This document shows positions 18,449 to 27,867 of a stretch of 64,000 nt of DNA, in pieces. The DNA is from Pseudomonas sp. B20(2017) (lineage in GTDB: Bacteria > Pseudomonadota > Gammaproteobacteria > Pseudomonadales > Pseudomonadaceae), in NCBI RefSeq assembly GCF_002113125.1, contig NZ_NEJP01000001.1:496001-560000 (forward strand), read 5' to 3'. A program made the translations under genes and the position numbers. Position 1 is the first letter of the stretch. Each line of letters begins with the position of its first letter. Under the pieces are notes generated by a model. That model did no database searches, was not told the origin of the DNA, and saw only the letters and a list, made by a program, of their open reading frames with translations.

Positions 18449-18913
18449 TTAGTGGGATACGCGGCTGGTCCCGCCAACAGTCGAAATCCGCACCCGCTCA
18501 CCCACGCGGAACACTTCATTCTCCTGCACTTGCTGCACGTAGGCGCGCATGCTGCCGTCGTCTTCACGTACGGTGATTTCAACACCTTGGGTGCGGGTCA
18601 GGCCTTCTTCAGTGGCCGAACCGATCAGGCCGCCGGCCACGGCACCGATAACGGCTGCAACGATGCTGCCTTTGCCGCCGCCGATGGCGCTGCCGCCGAC
18701 ACCGCCGACCACAGCACCGGCTGCGCCACCGATCGGGGTCTTGGTGCCTTCGATTTTCACCGGACGCAGGGATTCGATGGTGCCCATGCGAATCGTCTGC
18801 ACGCGACGCGCTTCGTCACGGGAGTAGGAGTCACCGGTCAGGCTCGACTGGCAGCCGGTCAGCAACATCGCCATCGTGGAAAAGGAAGCAACCAGCAGAA
18901 CAGACTTACGCAT
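18449..18913 (-). CDS. slyB: SlyB-like outer-membrane lipoprotein, glycine-zipper
   Basis: 154 residues. A signal peptide with lipobox MLLTGC gives the lipidated cysteine at residue 21. The middle is a glycine-zipper membrane segment (GGAAGAVVGGVGGSAIGGGK and AVAGGLIGSATEE), as in SlyB/PCP proteins that stabilise the outer membrane. ATG 18913 has GGAG 8 bases upstream and starts the signal peptide. The upstream in-frame extension would bury it. It is a single gene that ends at a terminator shared with the immunity gene. Confidence 0.85.
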   Translation of the reverse strand: MRKSVLLVASFSTMAMLLTGCQSSLTGDSYSRDEARRVQTIRMGTIESLRPVKIEGTKTPIGGAAGAVVGGVGGSAIGGGKGSIVAAVIGAVAGGLIGSATEEGLTRTQGVEITVREDDGSMRAYVQQVQENEVFRVGERVRISTVGGTSRVSH

Positions 18914-19079
18914 AGCATCAACTCCAAAGGACAGGTATTCATTAAACTCCGCAGCTTGACGCCTGTCACGACGTGGCCCGGATAAAGTTGCTTTCATTCA
19001 GGTCTGGTACAGGCACCCGCGAACTCACCCAACAGTAGCGCCAAATTCCATTTCCTGCGCCGTCGACCCAAGGATTTCC

Positions 19080-19316
19080 ATGGATTACTTCATCATTGTC
19101 GTCACCACCGCCGCCGGTCTGTACTTCCACTGGTGGCTGTATGTGCGGATCAAACGCTGGATGGATCGCGACCTGGCCTTGTCACTGGCCGGCAAGGATG
19201 AAGGCAAACGCGCGTTCATGCTCGAACGGCTGAAGCAGGCTCAGGCGCAGAAGATCAAGCGCCGGGACCTGCCGAAGTGGCTCGAGGCCGCTGCGGCAGG
19301 TTATCCCGCTCGGTAG
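19080..19316 (+). CDS. Small membrane-anchored protein of unknown function
   Basis: A 78-residue protein with one N-terminal hydrophobic helix (YFIIVVTTAAGLYFHWWLYV), then a basic, helical cytoplasmic part rich in Lys, Arg and Gln (LKQAQAQKIKRRDLPKWLE). I do not recognise a named family. The length, composition and normal Pseudomonas codon use support a real gene. It is convergent with pdxH, with their stops only 5 bases apart. Confidence 0.65.
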   Translation: MDYFIIVVTTAAGLYFHWWLYVRIKRWMDRDLALSLAGKDEGKRAFMLERLKQAQAQKIKRRDLPKWLEAAAAGYPAR

Positions 19317-19321
19317 ACTGC

Positions 19322-19969
19322 TCAGGGTGCCAGACGTTCAAGAATCCAGTCGGCGCCCTGCACACGGTAGTTGAGGCGATCGTGCAAACGGCTCGCGCGG
19401 CCCTGCCAGAACTCGATGCGCTCAGGGAGCAAGCGGTAGCCGCCCCAGTGTTCCGGGCAGTGAGGCTGAGTGTCGGTGAAGCGCTGTTCGGTCGCCTTGA
19501 GCAAGTCTTCCAGTTCACCCCGGCCGTTGATCACCCGGCTCTGCGGTGAAGCCCAGGCGCCCAGTCGGCTGCCCAGCGGTCTCACCTGATAGTAAGCGTC
19601 GGACTCTTCAGGCGAGACCTTCACCACTCGTCCTTCGATCCGTACCTGGCGCTCCAGGGTCGGCCAGAAGAACGTCATGGCAGCGAACGGGTTCGCCGCC
19701 AGATGCTGACCCTTGGCGCTTTCGTAGTTGGTGAAGAAGGTGAAGCCCTGCTCGTCCAGCCCCTTGAGCAGCAGAATGCGGCAATGCGGACGGCCGTCCG
19801 CATCCACCGTGGCCAGGGTCATCGCGTTGGCTTCCACTGGCGCCTGTTCGGTTTTCACCGCTTCGGCAAACCATTGGTGAAACAACGCAAAGGGCTCGGC
19901 CGGGGCTTGCGCCTCGGTCAGGCCGTCCCGTGTGTAATCACGACGCATATCTGCCAGAGACTGGGTCAC
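19322..19969 (-). CDS. pdxH: Pyridoxamine 5'-phosphate oxidase
   Basis: A 215-residue FMN enzyme that oxidises pyridoxamine or pyridoxine 5'-phosphate to PLP, the last step of vitamin B6 synthesis and salvage. Visible signatures are [52 protein letters not shown] and the C-terminal RLHDRLNYR with the terminal ...RLAP. The length equals the family norm. ATG 19969 follows the OmpA-family gene region by a short gap but is transcribed away from it. Confidence 0.95.
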   Translation of the reverse strand: MTQSLADMRRDYTRDGLTEAQAPAEPFALFHQWFAEAVKTEQAPVEANAMTLATVDADGRPHCRILLLKGLDEQGFTFFTNYESAKGQHLAANPFAAMTFFWPTLERQVRIEGRVVKVSPEESDAYYQVRPLGSRLGAWASPQSRVINGRGELEDLLKATEQRFTDTQPHCPEHWGGYRLLPERIEFWQGRASRLHDRLNYRVQGADWILERLAP

Positions 19970-19993
19970 GGCGCATTCCTTTTCGTTAGCAAA

Positions 19994-21097
19994 TCACTTT
20001 TTAGTGGTATCGGTCGCAGCGACTTTCTTGTCGGTTGCGGCGGCTTTGGCGGGCGCGGTCTTTTTCGCCGGAGCCTTGGCCGGGGCCTTCTTCGCTGGAG
20101 CCTTGGCAGCAGCTTTCTTGGCCGGAGCCTTTTTGGTGGCCGGTACAGCGGCTTTCTTCGCGGCCGGCGCCGGGGTCACCGGTTTGGCGGCAGGCTTGAC
20201 GTCCTGAGCGGCGACCATCGTCACTGGCTTAGGTGCAGGCATGTTGTACTTGCTCAGCAACGCAACCATGGTGTTCTGCGGGGTCACCAGCAGTTCGACA
20301 CGACGGTTCAGGGCACGGCCTTCAACGCTGTCGTTGGCGGCACGCGGCGCTTCGGAACCCATGCCGCGCAGCATCAGGCGATCACGCTGCAGACCGCTGA
20401 GGCGGAAGATCGCCGCCACGGCCTGGGCACGTTCCTGGCTCAACTTGACGTTGGCCGGAGCGGCGCCGGTGGTGTCACTGTGACCGAGCACCAGCACGGC
20501 GGTTTTCGGGTCGGCTTCAAGGATTTTCGCGACGCGGGTGAACGGGCCGAGGGTGACCGGCAGCAGCATCGCCGGGCGATCCGGGTTGAACGAGCCTTCC
20601 ACCGGCGCAGTCACGACCAGCACGTTTTCACGTCGCTCGAGTTGCAGATTGCTGTCCTTGATCGCGGTGCGCAGGCGCGGTTCGTAGTCATCCAGCCAGG
20701 CCTGAGTCACTTTCGGATCGGGCATCGGCACGACTTTAGCGGTGTCCTGCTCCTTGCCACCAAACGGCCACCACCATTTGCCGCCCTTGTCGGCCTCAGC
20801 CTTGGCGACTTCGACCGGCTTGGCTTCGGGTTTGGCTTCAGCCTTCGCTTCAGGCTTGGCCGCCGAGTCGTCTGAGCCAAACGGCCAGTACCAAGGATTG
20901 CTGCTCTCGGCCTTGGCCACAGGCGCGGTGGTAGCCGGTTTCAACGGGGCGGGCGCCGGAGCCGGCTCCTTGGCCGCGACTTTGTCGGAAGAACCGAACG
21001 GCCACCAGCTACCGCCATCGGCGTCGTTTTTCGGAGTCTGTGCACAACCGGTAATCGCGAAACACAGGGCCAGGGCGAGAGTTTGTTTGGACGACAT
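19994..21097 (-). CDS. OmpA-family lipoprotein with WPFG repeats and Lys/Ala/Pro tail
   Basis: 367 residues with a modular build. The lipobox FAITGC puts the lipidated Cys at 18. WPFG motifs follow at residues 32-35, 71-74 and 110-113, exactly 39 apart and separated by Pro/Ala/Lys linkers. An OmpA-like peptidoglycan-binding domain (about 185-290) carries LVLGHSDTTGAAPANVKLSQ and GRALNRRVELLV. The last 65 residues are a histone H1-like Lys/Ala/Pro-rich tail with repeated KKAPAK units. The start is ATG 21097; a TTG at 21226 would mask the signal peptide. Probable role: anchoring the outer membrane to peptidoglycan. The repeats and tail are unexplained. Confidence 0.82.
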   Translation of the reverse strand: MSSKQTLALALCFAITGCAQTPKNDADGGSWWPFGSSDKVAAKEPAPAPAPLKPATTAPVAKAESSNPWYWPFGSDDSAAKPEAKAEAKPEAKPVEVAKAEADKGGKWWWPFGGKEQDTAKVVPMPDPKVTQAWLDDYEPRLRTAIKDSNLQLERRENVLVVTAPVEGSFNPDRPAMLLPVTLGPFTRVAKILEADPKTAVLVLGHSDTTGAAPANVKLSQERAQAVAAIFRLSGLQRDRLMLRGMGSEAPRAANDSVEGRALNRRVELLVTPQNTMVALLSKYNMPAPKPVTMVAAQDVKPAAKPVTPAPAAKKAAVPATKKAPAKKAAAKAPAKKAPAKAPAKKTAPAKAAATDKKVAATDTTKK

Positions 21098-21209
21098 TGG
21101 AAACCTGCAAAAAGAGTAATGGACGATCAGAGGACTTTCGCCCGGATAAACAGACGGTTTGAAACAAAAAACGCCATGAGGTTCCGGCCCTGGAACCCCG
21201 GGCGACGCT

Positions 21210-22361
21210 TTACAGACAAGTGGCAAGTACCCGCGCCAGCTTCTGTGCGCGCGGATCCATCAAGACGTACGGCCCCAGGGTATTTGTCACAAATCCGAAG
21301 GCCACATCGTGCTCCGGATCAGCAAAACCGATGGAACCGCCTGCACCCGGATGGCCGAATGCACGCGGGCCGAGGCCGTAAGTGGCGTTCGGCACGTCGG
21401 GTTGATCGAGCATGCAGCCGAGACCGAAACGGGTGCGGGTCAGCAAGGTCTTGTCCTCGCCGAGGCTGTGTTCGCGGGTCAATTCGTCGAGCATTTCGCT
21501 TTCCAGCAGGCTGCCGTCGAGCAGACCGGCGTAGAACCCTGCCAGACTGCGGGCATTGCCGTGGCCGTTGGCCGCCGGTTGCTGCATACGGCGCCATTCC
21601 GGTTTGTTGGTGCTGGTGAGCACCGACGGCGGATTGGTGAAAGCGCGGGTGGTCATCGCTGTTGGTTCGCGCATGGTCACTTGCAGCAGGCGCTGGGCAG
21701 CGGCGTCGCCGGTGTTGCCCTTGCCCCGGGCGATGTGCGCCACGCGATGGAATTCCTCGTCGGCCAGACCGACATGGAAATCCAGCCCCAGCGGTTTGGC
21801 GACCCGCGCCACGATCGACTCCCCCGGCCCGCGACCGTCGGCGCGCCGCAGCAATTCGCCGATCAGCCAGCCGTAGGTGATCGCGGCATAACCGTGACCG
21901 GTACCCGGCGTCCACCACGGTGCTTCGGCCGCGAGGGCGTCGACCATGGTTTGCCAGTCATACAGCGCTTCAGGCGCCAGCAATTCGCGCAGGGCCGGCA
22001 GACCGGCCTGATGGCAAAGCAGTTGGCGCAGCGTCACGGATTCCTTGTCGGCGGCGGCGAATTCCGGCCAGTAACGGGCGACCGGCGCATCGAGCTGCAA
22101 CTTGCCTTCGGCAACCAGTTGCAGCGCGGTGACGGCGGTGAAGGTCTTGGTGCAGGAGAACAGATTGGCGATGGTGTCGCTGTGCCAGGCCTCGGCGCCG
22201 TCCTTGTCGGCGGTACCGGACCAGAGGTCGAGGACGGTATCGCCGCCGACCCGGATGCACAACGCGGCGCCGCGTTCCTGGGGATCGTCGAACAGTGCGG
22301 CGAAGGCTTCGCGCACCGCTTCGAATTGAAGCTCGTAATGTCCCTGAATCTGCACCCGCAA
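21210..22361 (-). CDS. Serine hydrolase / class C beta-lactamase-like esterase
   Basis: A 383-residue protein of the beta-lactamase family S12/esterase EstB group. The nucleophile motif SxxK is present as SCTK in ANLFSCTKTFTAVTALQLV, followed by the YGWLIGELLRR segment (YxN-like tyrosine) and HPGAGGSIGFADPE near the end. There is no signal peptide, so it is cytoplasmic. These enzymes are usually esterases rather than beta-lactamases. The substrate is not indicated by the neighbours. Confidence 0.85.
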   Translation of the reverse strand: MRVQIQGHYELQFEAVREAFAALFDDPQERGAALCIRVGGDTVLDLWSGTADKDGAEAWHSDTIANLFSCTKTFTAVTALQLVAEGKLQLDAPVARYWPEFAAADKESVTLRQLLCHQAGLPALRELLAPEALYDWQTMVDALAAEAPWWTPGTGHGYAAITYGWLIGELLRRADGRGPGESIVARVAKPLGLDFHVGLADEEFHRVAHIARGKGNTGDAAAQRLLQVTMREPTAMTTRAFTNPPSVLTSTNKPEWRRMQQPAANGHGNARSLAGFYAGLLDGSLLESEMLDELTREHSLGEDKTLLTRTRFGLGCMLDQPDVPNATYGLGPRAFGHPGAGGSIGFADPEHDVAFGFVTNTLGPYVLMDPRAQKLARVLATCL

Positions 22362-22461
22362 CTCCCCCGCGAAAACGCTCTACAAAGTGGCCCGCATTGT
22401 TCCAGCCCGTGAGGGTTTTGGGAACCGCTGCGGGCCGGGCGGTCTTCAGGTTTCGTAACGA

Positions 22462-24942
22462 TCAGTGACCGTTGCCGGAATGCCCACCGGTGTGGCCGGC
22501 CCCCTGCCCCGGGCCTTTGCCGGCGTCTGCCTTGCGGCCGCCCTCGGCTTCGTGCCCGGCCTTGTCCGCCGCGGCAGCCGCTTTCTGGGCCTCTTTGTTC
22601 AACTGATCGACGGTCGCCAGGTTGCTCTTGCGTACCGCTTCGACAAAACCCTGGAACGGCAGATCGGTGACACCGACCAGACCAAAGTGACCGTTCTCGC
22701 CATCGAGCAGGCGCCCGGTCACCGGTTGGTCCAGATACTGGAACCAGTGCACGCCGACAATCGACGGCTCGCTAAGCGCCTGTTTGAGGAAGTTGGCGTA
22801 GGCCGGGCCTCGGTCTTCTTCCTTGCTCAGCGGGGTCACGCCGCCCCAGAACGGGCCACGGTCGGTGGAGCCGAAGTTGAATTCGGTGATCAGCACCGGT
22901 TTGTCGAGGCTGCGCAGTGCGGCGAAGTCATAACCGTCCTGCGGTTGCAGGGTGTACATGTTGAAGCTCAGCACGTCGCAATACTGGGCGCAGGACGCCA
23001 CGGCTTCCGGGGTGCTGGTGGCGAAACGGCCGCCGAGCAGCAACTGGTTCGGCGCGTGCCATTTCAACGAGTCTGAAATGGTCTTGAAGTAGGTGTCGGC
23101 AAAAACCTTCTGGAAGTATTTGAAGTCAGCCTCGATTTCCGGATGCTCCGGATTCGGCAGTGGCGCTTCAAAACCCGGGTCCTCCATCAATTCCCACGCC
23201 GGCAGATCAATCCCCCAGGCCTTCGACAGCCCTGCCTGATTGCGGTACTTGTCGCGCAATTGCTTGAGGAACGCACGCTTGGCCGGAACGTCGGTGGTCA
23301 TTTTCAAGGTGCCGTAGGCCAGCGCGTAACGGGATTTCGGATCATCGCCGGGGCCAGCCCAAGCCAGTTCGTTGTCGGCGAAGTAGCCGATCAGCCACGG
23401 ATCATCACGATGATCGCGGGCGGCAATCGCCACGGCGCGCTCGGTGGCCATGGCGAAGCGCGGATCGAACGGGTCAGGCATGCCGCCCCACCAGTCGGTG
23501 CCGGTGCTGATGCTGGCGTAATCGCCGACGATCGATAGCGGCAAGGTGTACGGCATGCGCTCGGCGTCACCGAGGACAGGCGCGCTCCAGTTACCGACCG
23601 TGTTGAAGCCCCAGGCTTGCAGGCGATCAAGGGTGTGGCTGGCCCACTTTTGCTCGTCGACCGTGTTTTTGCACGGTGTCGCTACGCTTTGCCCGGTGGT
23701 GGCAGCCGACTCGGCAACCCCGGCTTTTGGCTGTTCGGAGGCGGCTACCGGTGCAATGGCGTTGGTCGCCGCTTCTTCAGCGGCGCCAGCCTTGGCGGCT
23801 TCGGCGACACCGGCCTTGTTGTCGCTGTCCGGGATGCAGGGCTCGCCATACAGGCGCTGAAGGTTGGCGCCGTAGAAGTCGTACCAGCGCCCGAAATTGT
23901 AACCACGGCCCTGATCGACACCGTTACCGCCACGGTTGTCACCTTCGCCGAAGTGGCTGGCCAGCGGCTCTCCTGGTTTGGGCAGGGATTCGAACATGTA
24001 TTCGCGACCGGCCACGTAGGTCTGGTTGACCTCGGGGCTGACAGTGTTTACGCCCAGGGAATAGAACGGATGGCCCTCGGGCGTCACCAGATACCAGCGA
24101 TCGTCACGCTTTTCGGTGCGGAAGAAACCGCTGGCCTTGAACGCCGGGCCTTTATTCCAGCCACCGAACTTGTCCAGCGACGACTTTTCGCGCTCGGCCA
24201 GCCAGGTTTTCAGTTGTTGCTGTTCTTTGGCGGCGGCGGATTTCAGTTGTTCGTCGTTGGCGACTTTCTCCGGCCATTTACCGCGAGTCGATTGGCCATA
24301 GGCATCCACCAGATTGCCGTAGGCGGATTTGATCACCTCACCTTCGTCCTGCACGCCAAAACGCTCAAGCAACAGACTTTGCGCGGCTTTCGGCTGGTCC
24401 ATCGACAGGCTGACCGACACTATCTGGCTGCGATCCAGCTCACCGCTGCTGCTCGCCAGCAGGATGCGCTGCCCGTCGATCGTCATCGGCATCACCGGCC
24501 CGGCCTTCATGCCCTGGCTCAGTGGCGAGGTCGCGGTCAATGGCACCAGCAAGGTCTGCGCCGGGCCGGCCGGCAGATCAACGCGGCTGACCAGGGTCTT
24601 GCCGTCGTTGCTCTGGATTTGTACGTAGACGGTCACCGCCCAGTTCATCGCACTCTGGATGCGCAGGCTCATCATGCCGGACTGCGACCAGTCCCAGGCA
24701 CCGGTCTGCGGGGACAGACGCAAGGTCGGGCGGGCCGTCGGATTGAACGTCACCCGGCGCAGCACTTCGCCCTCGGGGGTCTGCTCGGCGTTGGCTTGCG
24801 GCAGGTCGGCGTTTTCGGTCGCCACTTTCACCACATCGGCAGGGCGAACAAAGTTGAACAGGGTCTGCTGGCCGGCAGGTGCCGCCAGCAAGGGGCCAGC
24901 GAAAACCAGGGCAAAAAAGGCAGGCAACGAACGACGAATCAT
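22462..24942 (-). CDS. Agarase-like glycoside hydrolase, secreted
   Basis: 826 residues from ATG 24942, which begins the signal peptide MIRRSLPAFFALVFAGPLLA. An N-terminal beta-rich carbohydrate-binding-like domain (about 30-250) precedes a clan-A (beta/alpha)8 hydrolase with SLGVNTVSPEVNQ, WGFNTVGNWS, GYFADNELAWAG (probable acid/base Glu) and VLITEFNFGSTDRGP (probable nucleophile Glu), close to beta-agarase family annotations. An Ala/Glu-rich insert of roughly 60 residues, flanked by two cysteines, interrupts the barrel. The last 45 residues are Gly/His/Ala-rich low complexity. The true substrate in Pseudomonas is unknown; agar is unlikely to be the only one. Confidence 0.75.
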   Translation of the reverse strand: MIRRSLPAFFALVFAGPLLAAPAGQQTLFNFVRPADVVKVATENADLPQANAEQTPEGEVLRRVTFNPTARPTLRLSPQTGAWDWSQSGMMSLRIQSAMNWAVTVYVQIQSNDGKTLVSRVDLPAGPAQTLLVPLTATSPLSQGMKAGPVMPMTIDGQRILLASSSGELDRSQIVSVSLSMDQPKAAQSLLLERFGVQDEGEVIKSAYGNLVDAYGQSTRGKWPEKVANDEQLKSAAAKEQQQLKTWLAEREKSSLDKFGGWNKGPAFKASGFFRTEKRDDRWYLVTPEGHPFYSLGVNTVSPEVNQTYVAGREYMFESLPKPGEPLASHFGEGDNRGGNGVDQGRGYNFGRWYDFYGANLQRLYGEPCIPDSDNKAGVAEAAKAGAAEEAATNAIAPVAASEQPKAGVAESAATTGQSVATPCKNTVDEQKWASHTLDRLQAWGFNTVGNWSAPVLGDAERMPYTLPLSIVGDYASISTGTDWWGGMPDPFDPRFAMATERAVAIAARDHRDDPWLIGYFADNELAWAGPGDDPKSRYALAYGTLKMTTDVPAKRAFLKQLRDKYRNQAGLSKAWGIDLPAWELMEDPGFEAPLPNPEHPEIEADFKYFQKVFADTYFKTISDSLKWHAPNQLLLGGRFATSTPEAVASCAQYCDVLSFNMYTLQPQDGYDFAALRSLDKPVLITEFNFGSTDRGPFWGGVTPLSKEEDRGPAYANFLKQALSEPSIVGVHWFQYLDQPVTGRLLDGENGHFGLVGVTDLPFQGFVEAVRKSNLATVDQLNKEAQKAAAAADKAGHEAEGGRKADAGKGPGQGAGHTGGHSGNGH

Positions 24943-25037
24943 GAGAACGGATTTCTCCCTAACGACCCGCAAGGGCCAATGGAAAAGCAGTGACAGAGAG
25001 ATAGACAGCGCGGCGGGCAAAACTGCCCACCGATGTC

Positions 25038-27182
25038 TCAGGATATTTCACGACGGAAAGGAGGCAACGCATTGAGGATCGCCTTGCCGTAGCGCTGGGT
25101 GACCAGCCGCCGATCCAGCAAGGTGATGGTGCCGCGGTCTTCTTCGGTGCGCAGCAGACGGCCGCAAGCCTGAACCAGCTTCAGCGAGGCGTCGGGCACC
25201 GAAATTTCCATGAACGGATTGCCGCCACGGGCTTCGATCCATTCCGACAGCGCGGCTTCAACCGGATCGTCCGGCACCGAGAACGGGATCTTGGCGATCA
25301 CCACGTGTTCGCAGTAGGCGCCCGGCAAGTCCACACCTTCGGCAAAACTGGCGAGGCCGAACAGCACGCTGGAATCGCCACCATCGACCCGCGCCTTGTG
25401 CTTGTTCAGGGTTTCCTGTTTCGACAGGTTGCCTTGAATGAACACTTGCTTGCGCCAGTCGCGATCAAGGCCGTCGAACACGTCCTGCATCTGTTTGCGC
25501 GACGAGAACAGCACCAGACTGCCGCGCGAGCCTTCGACCAGTTCCGGCAGATCACGGATGATCGCGGCGGTGTGGGCGGCGGCATCGCGCGGGTCAGCTT
25601 TCAGGTCCGGCACCCGCAACACGCCGGCGTCGGCGTGATGAAACGGGCTCGGCACCACGGCGGTGACGGCTTTTTTCGGCAGGCCGGCACGCATGCGGAA
25701 ACGGTCGAACGTGCCGAGGGCAGTCAAGGTCGCCGAAGTCACCAGACAGCCGTAAGCCACGTTCCACAGGCTGCGGCGCAGGGTTTCGGCGGCGAGGATC
25801 GGGCTGGCGTTGACCTCGATGTCGAACAGCGAACCGCTTTCGGCCAGGGTCAGCCAGCGGGCCATCGGCGGGTTGTCTTCCGGGTCTTCGGCGGTGAATG
25901 CGGTCCACAGCTCCCAGTTGCCGGAGGCACGGGACAACAGGCTGCCGAACAGCGGATACCATTCCTCGGCCTGATTGCTGGCGATGCCGATGTTGACCTC
26001 GCCGTCCATGCCTTCCTTGAGCAGATCGGTCAGGCGGGTGAACAGGTCATTGAGACGGGCATAGCCTTTCTTCAGCTCGATGCCCATCTCGCGCATGTGC
26101 TCGGGAATCACCCCGCCGATGAAGCGATGACGCGGACGCTCGCGGCCTTCGACGTCTTCGCCGGGTTTGAAGTCAGCGATCTGTTCGCAGGCGGTGAACA
26201 TGAACTGCTGCTGGGTCTTGATCTCCCGCGCCAGCTCCGGCACCTGCTCGATCAGTTTGCCGAGGTCGCCCGGCAACGGGTGCTGCGCCAGCAGTTTGGT
26301 GAGGTTCTTGGCGGTGGTTTCCAGCCAGTCGGCGGTGGAGCGCAGGCGCGTGTAATGGGCGAAGTGGCCGATGGCCTTGTCCGGCAGGTGGTGGCCTTCG
26401 TCGAACACATAAATGGTGTCGCGCGGATCCGGCAGAACCGCCCCGCCGCCCAGCGCCAGGTCGGCCAGCACCATGTCGTGGTTGGTGACGATCACGTCGA
26501 CCTTGCCCATGCCTTCGCGGGCCTTGTAGAAGGCGCACTGGCCGAAATTCGGGCAATGGCGGTTGGTGCACTGGCTGTGATCGGTGGTCAGGCGCGCCCA
26601 GTCGGCGTCTTCCAGCGCGTTGGGCCAGCTGTCGCGGTCGCCGTCCCATTTATTGCCGGCGAGCTTCTCGATCATGCTGGTGAACAGCTTCTGGCTGGCC
26701 TCATCGACCTCGATCTTGAAGCCTTCTTCTTCGAACAGCTGCGCGGTGGCTGTCTGTGCATGACCTTCCTGCAACAACATGTCGAGCTTGGAAAGACACA
26801 TGTAGCGGCCACGGCCCTTGGCCAGCGCGAAGCTGAAACTCAGCCCGCTGTTGCGCATCAGGTCTGGCAGGTCCTTATGGACGATCTGTTCCTGCAGCGC
26901 CACGGTCGCGGTGGCAATCACCAGGCGCTTGCCGGCCAGTTTGGCGGTCGGGATCGCGGCCAGGCTGTAGGCCACGGTCTTGCCGGTACCGGTGCCGGCT
27001 TCCACCGCGACAATCGCGGGGTCGCCACTGCGCCGGCCTTCGTCGTCGGTGTCAATATCCCCGAGGACCTTGGCGACTTCAGCGATCATCAGGCGCTGGC
27101 CGTAACGCGGCTTGAGGCTCTTGGCTTCGAGAAAACGCGAGTAGGCGCCCTGGATCGTGGTTTTGAGTTCAGTGCTGATCAT
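25038..27182 (-). CDS. dinG: ATP-dependent DNA helicase DinG
   Basis: A 714-residue XPD-like superfamily 2 helicase (5'-3'), used in recombination and R-loop or damage repair. Walker A is VEAGTGTGKTVAYS. The Fe-S cluster cysteines lie in the CTNRHCPNFGQCAFYK region, Walker B/DEAH is YVFDEGHHLPD, and QACGRLLRTEEDRGTI is motif VI. The length matches the family. A CTG-N10-CAG LexA box lies 23 bases upstream, consistent with SOS control. Confidence 0.95.
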   Translation of the reverse strand: MISTELKTTIQGAYSRFLEAKSLKPRYGQRLMIAEVAKVLGDIDTDDEGRRSGDPAIVAVEAGTGTGKTVAYSLAAIPTAKLAGKRLVIATATVALQEQIVHKDLPDLMRNSGLSFSFALAKGRGRYMCLSKLDMLLQEGHAQTATAQLFEEEGFKIEVDEASQKLFTSMIEKLAGNKWDGDRDSWPNALEDADWARLTTDHSQCTNRHCPNFGQCAFYKAREGMGKVDVIVTNHDMVLADLALGGGAVLPDPRDTIYVFDEGHHLPDKAIGHFAHYTRLRSTADWLETTAKNLTKLLAQHPLPGDLGKLIEQVPELAREIKTQQQFMFTACEQIADFKPGEDVEGRERPRHRFIGGVIPEHMREMGIELKKGYARLNDLFTRLTDLLKEGMDGEVNIGIASNQAEEWYPLFGSLLSRASGNWELWTAFTAEDPEDNPPMARWLTLAESGSLFDIEVNASPILAAETLRRSLWNVAYGCLVTSATLTALGTFDRFRMRAGLPKKAVTAVVPSPFHHADAGVLRVPDLKADPRDAAAHTAAIIRDLPELVEGSRGSLVLFSSRKQMQDVFDGLDRDWRKQVFIQGNLSKQETLNKHKARVDGGDSSVLFGLASFAEGVDLPGAYCEHVVIAKIPFSVPDDPVEAALSEWIEARGGNPFMEISVPDASLKLVQACGRLLRTEEDRGTITLLDRRLVTQRYGKAILNALPPFRREIS

Positions 27183-27204
27183 TGAGTGTCGGGCGCAAAA
27201 AACG

Positions 27205-27220
27205 CTGGATAAATTTTCAG
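27205..27220. promoter_or_regulatory. LexA (SOS) box upstream of dinG
   Basis: CTGGATAAATTTTCAG matches the CTG-N10-CAG LexA half-site arrangement with an AT-rich centre. It lies 23 bases before the dinG start codon. The divergent copD gene starts 62 bases on the other side and might also feel it. Confidence 0.75.
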
Positions 27221-27281
27221 TGGTTCGGATGGGGGGCTATCATACCCCGCGAATCAATCCTGCGCAGATCGGAGTACCCCA

Positions 27282-27746
27282 ATGACACCTTTTAGCCTCG
27301 TTTACCCCATCCATGTACTGGCCGCGCTGGTGTGGGTCGGCGGTATGTTTTTCGCCTGGATGGTGCTGCGTCCTGCGGCGATGAAGGCGCTGGACGGTCC
27401 CGGGCGCCTGACGCTCTGGGTGGAAGTGTTTCAAGGTTTTTTTCGTTGGGTCTGGGGGGCGGTGATTCTGCTGCCGGTCACCGGGGTGGGCATGCTGCAC
27501 CTGCAACACATCGCATTCGACAACGCGCCGCGTTATGTGCAGGTGATGATGGGGTTGTATGTGGTGATGACCGCGCTGTTCATCCGGATTCAGGCATTGA
27601 TGCTGCCGGAATTGCGCACGGCGGTGCAGGCGAATGACTGGCCGGAGGGTGCGGCAGTGCTGGGGCGAATTCGCAAGGTGGTGGGGTTCAATCTGCTGGT
27701 CGGGGTGGTGCTGGTGGCGGTGGCCGCAGCGCGACCGTCGTTCTGA
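27282..27746 (+). CDS. CopD family membrane protein
   Basis: A 154-residue protein with four hydrophobic helices and the CopD-type features VYPIHVLAALVWVGGMFFAW and FFRWVWGAVILLPVTG. CopD family proteins are linked to copper uptake or resistance and heme-like membrane redox work, but stand-alone copies like this one are mostly uncharacterised. It is divergent from dinG. It is not close to the bufferin cluster, so a shared copper role is speculative. Confidence 0.8.
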   Translation: MTPFSLVYPIHVLAALVWVGGMFFAWMVLRPAAMKALDGPGRLTLWVEVFQGFFRWVWGAVILLPVTGVGMLHLQHIAFDNAPRYVQVMMGLYVVMTALFIRIQALMLPELRTAVQANDWPEGAAVLGRIRKVVGFNLLVGVVLVAVAAARPSF

Positions 27747-27755
27747 AGTGATGCT

Positions 27756-27857
27756 GATCGTTCCCACGCTCTGCGTGGGAATGCAGCCCGTGACGCTCCG
27801 CGTCACTGGACGCGGAGCGTCCCTTGAGGCATTCCCACGCAGAGCGTGGGAACGATC
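27756..27857. repeat. 102-bp compound palindromic repeat, copy 1
   Basis: Terminal inverted repeats begin GATCGTTCCCACGCTCTGCG and end in its reverse complement. Inside are smaller hairpins (GTGACGCTCCGCGTCAC, then GACGCGGAGCGTC). Near-identical copies are at 36575-36677 and 39534-39642. It has no coding capacity. It sits just after the copD stop. Confidence 0.88.
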
Positions 27858-27867
27858 AAGCAATCTA

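Noticed and set aside
25305..27185. 626-residue open frame on the plus strand opposite dinG
   Set aside because: Antisense shadow of a clearly real helicase gene; no recognisable domain.
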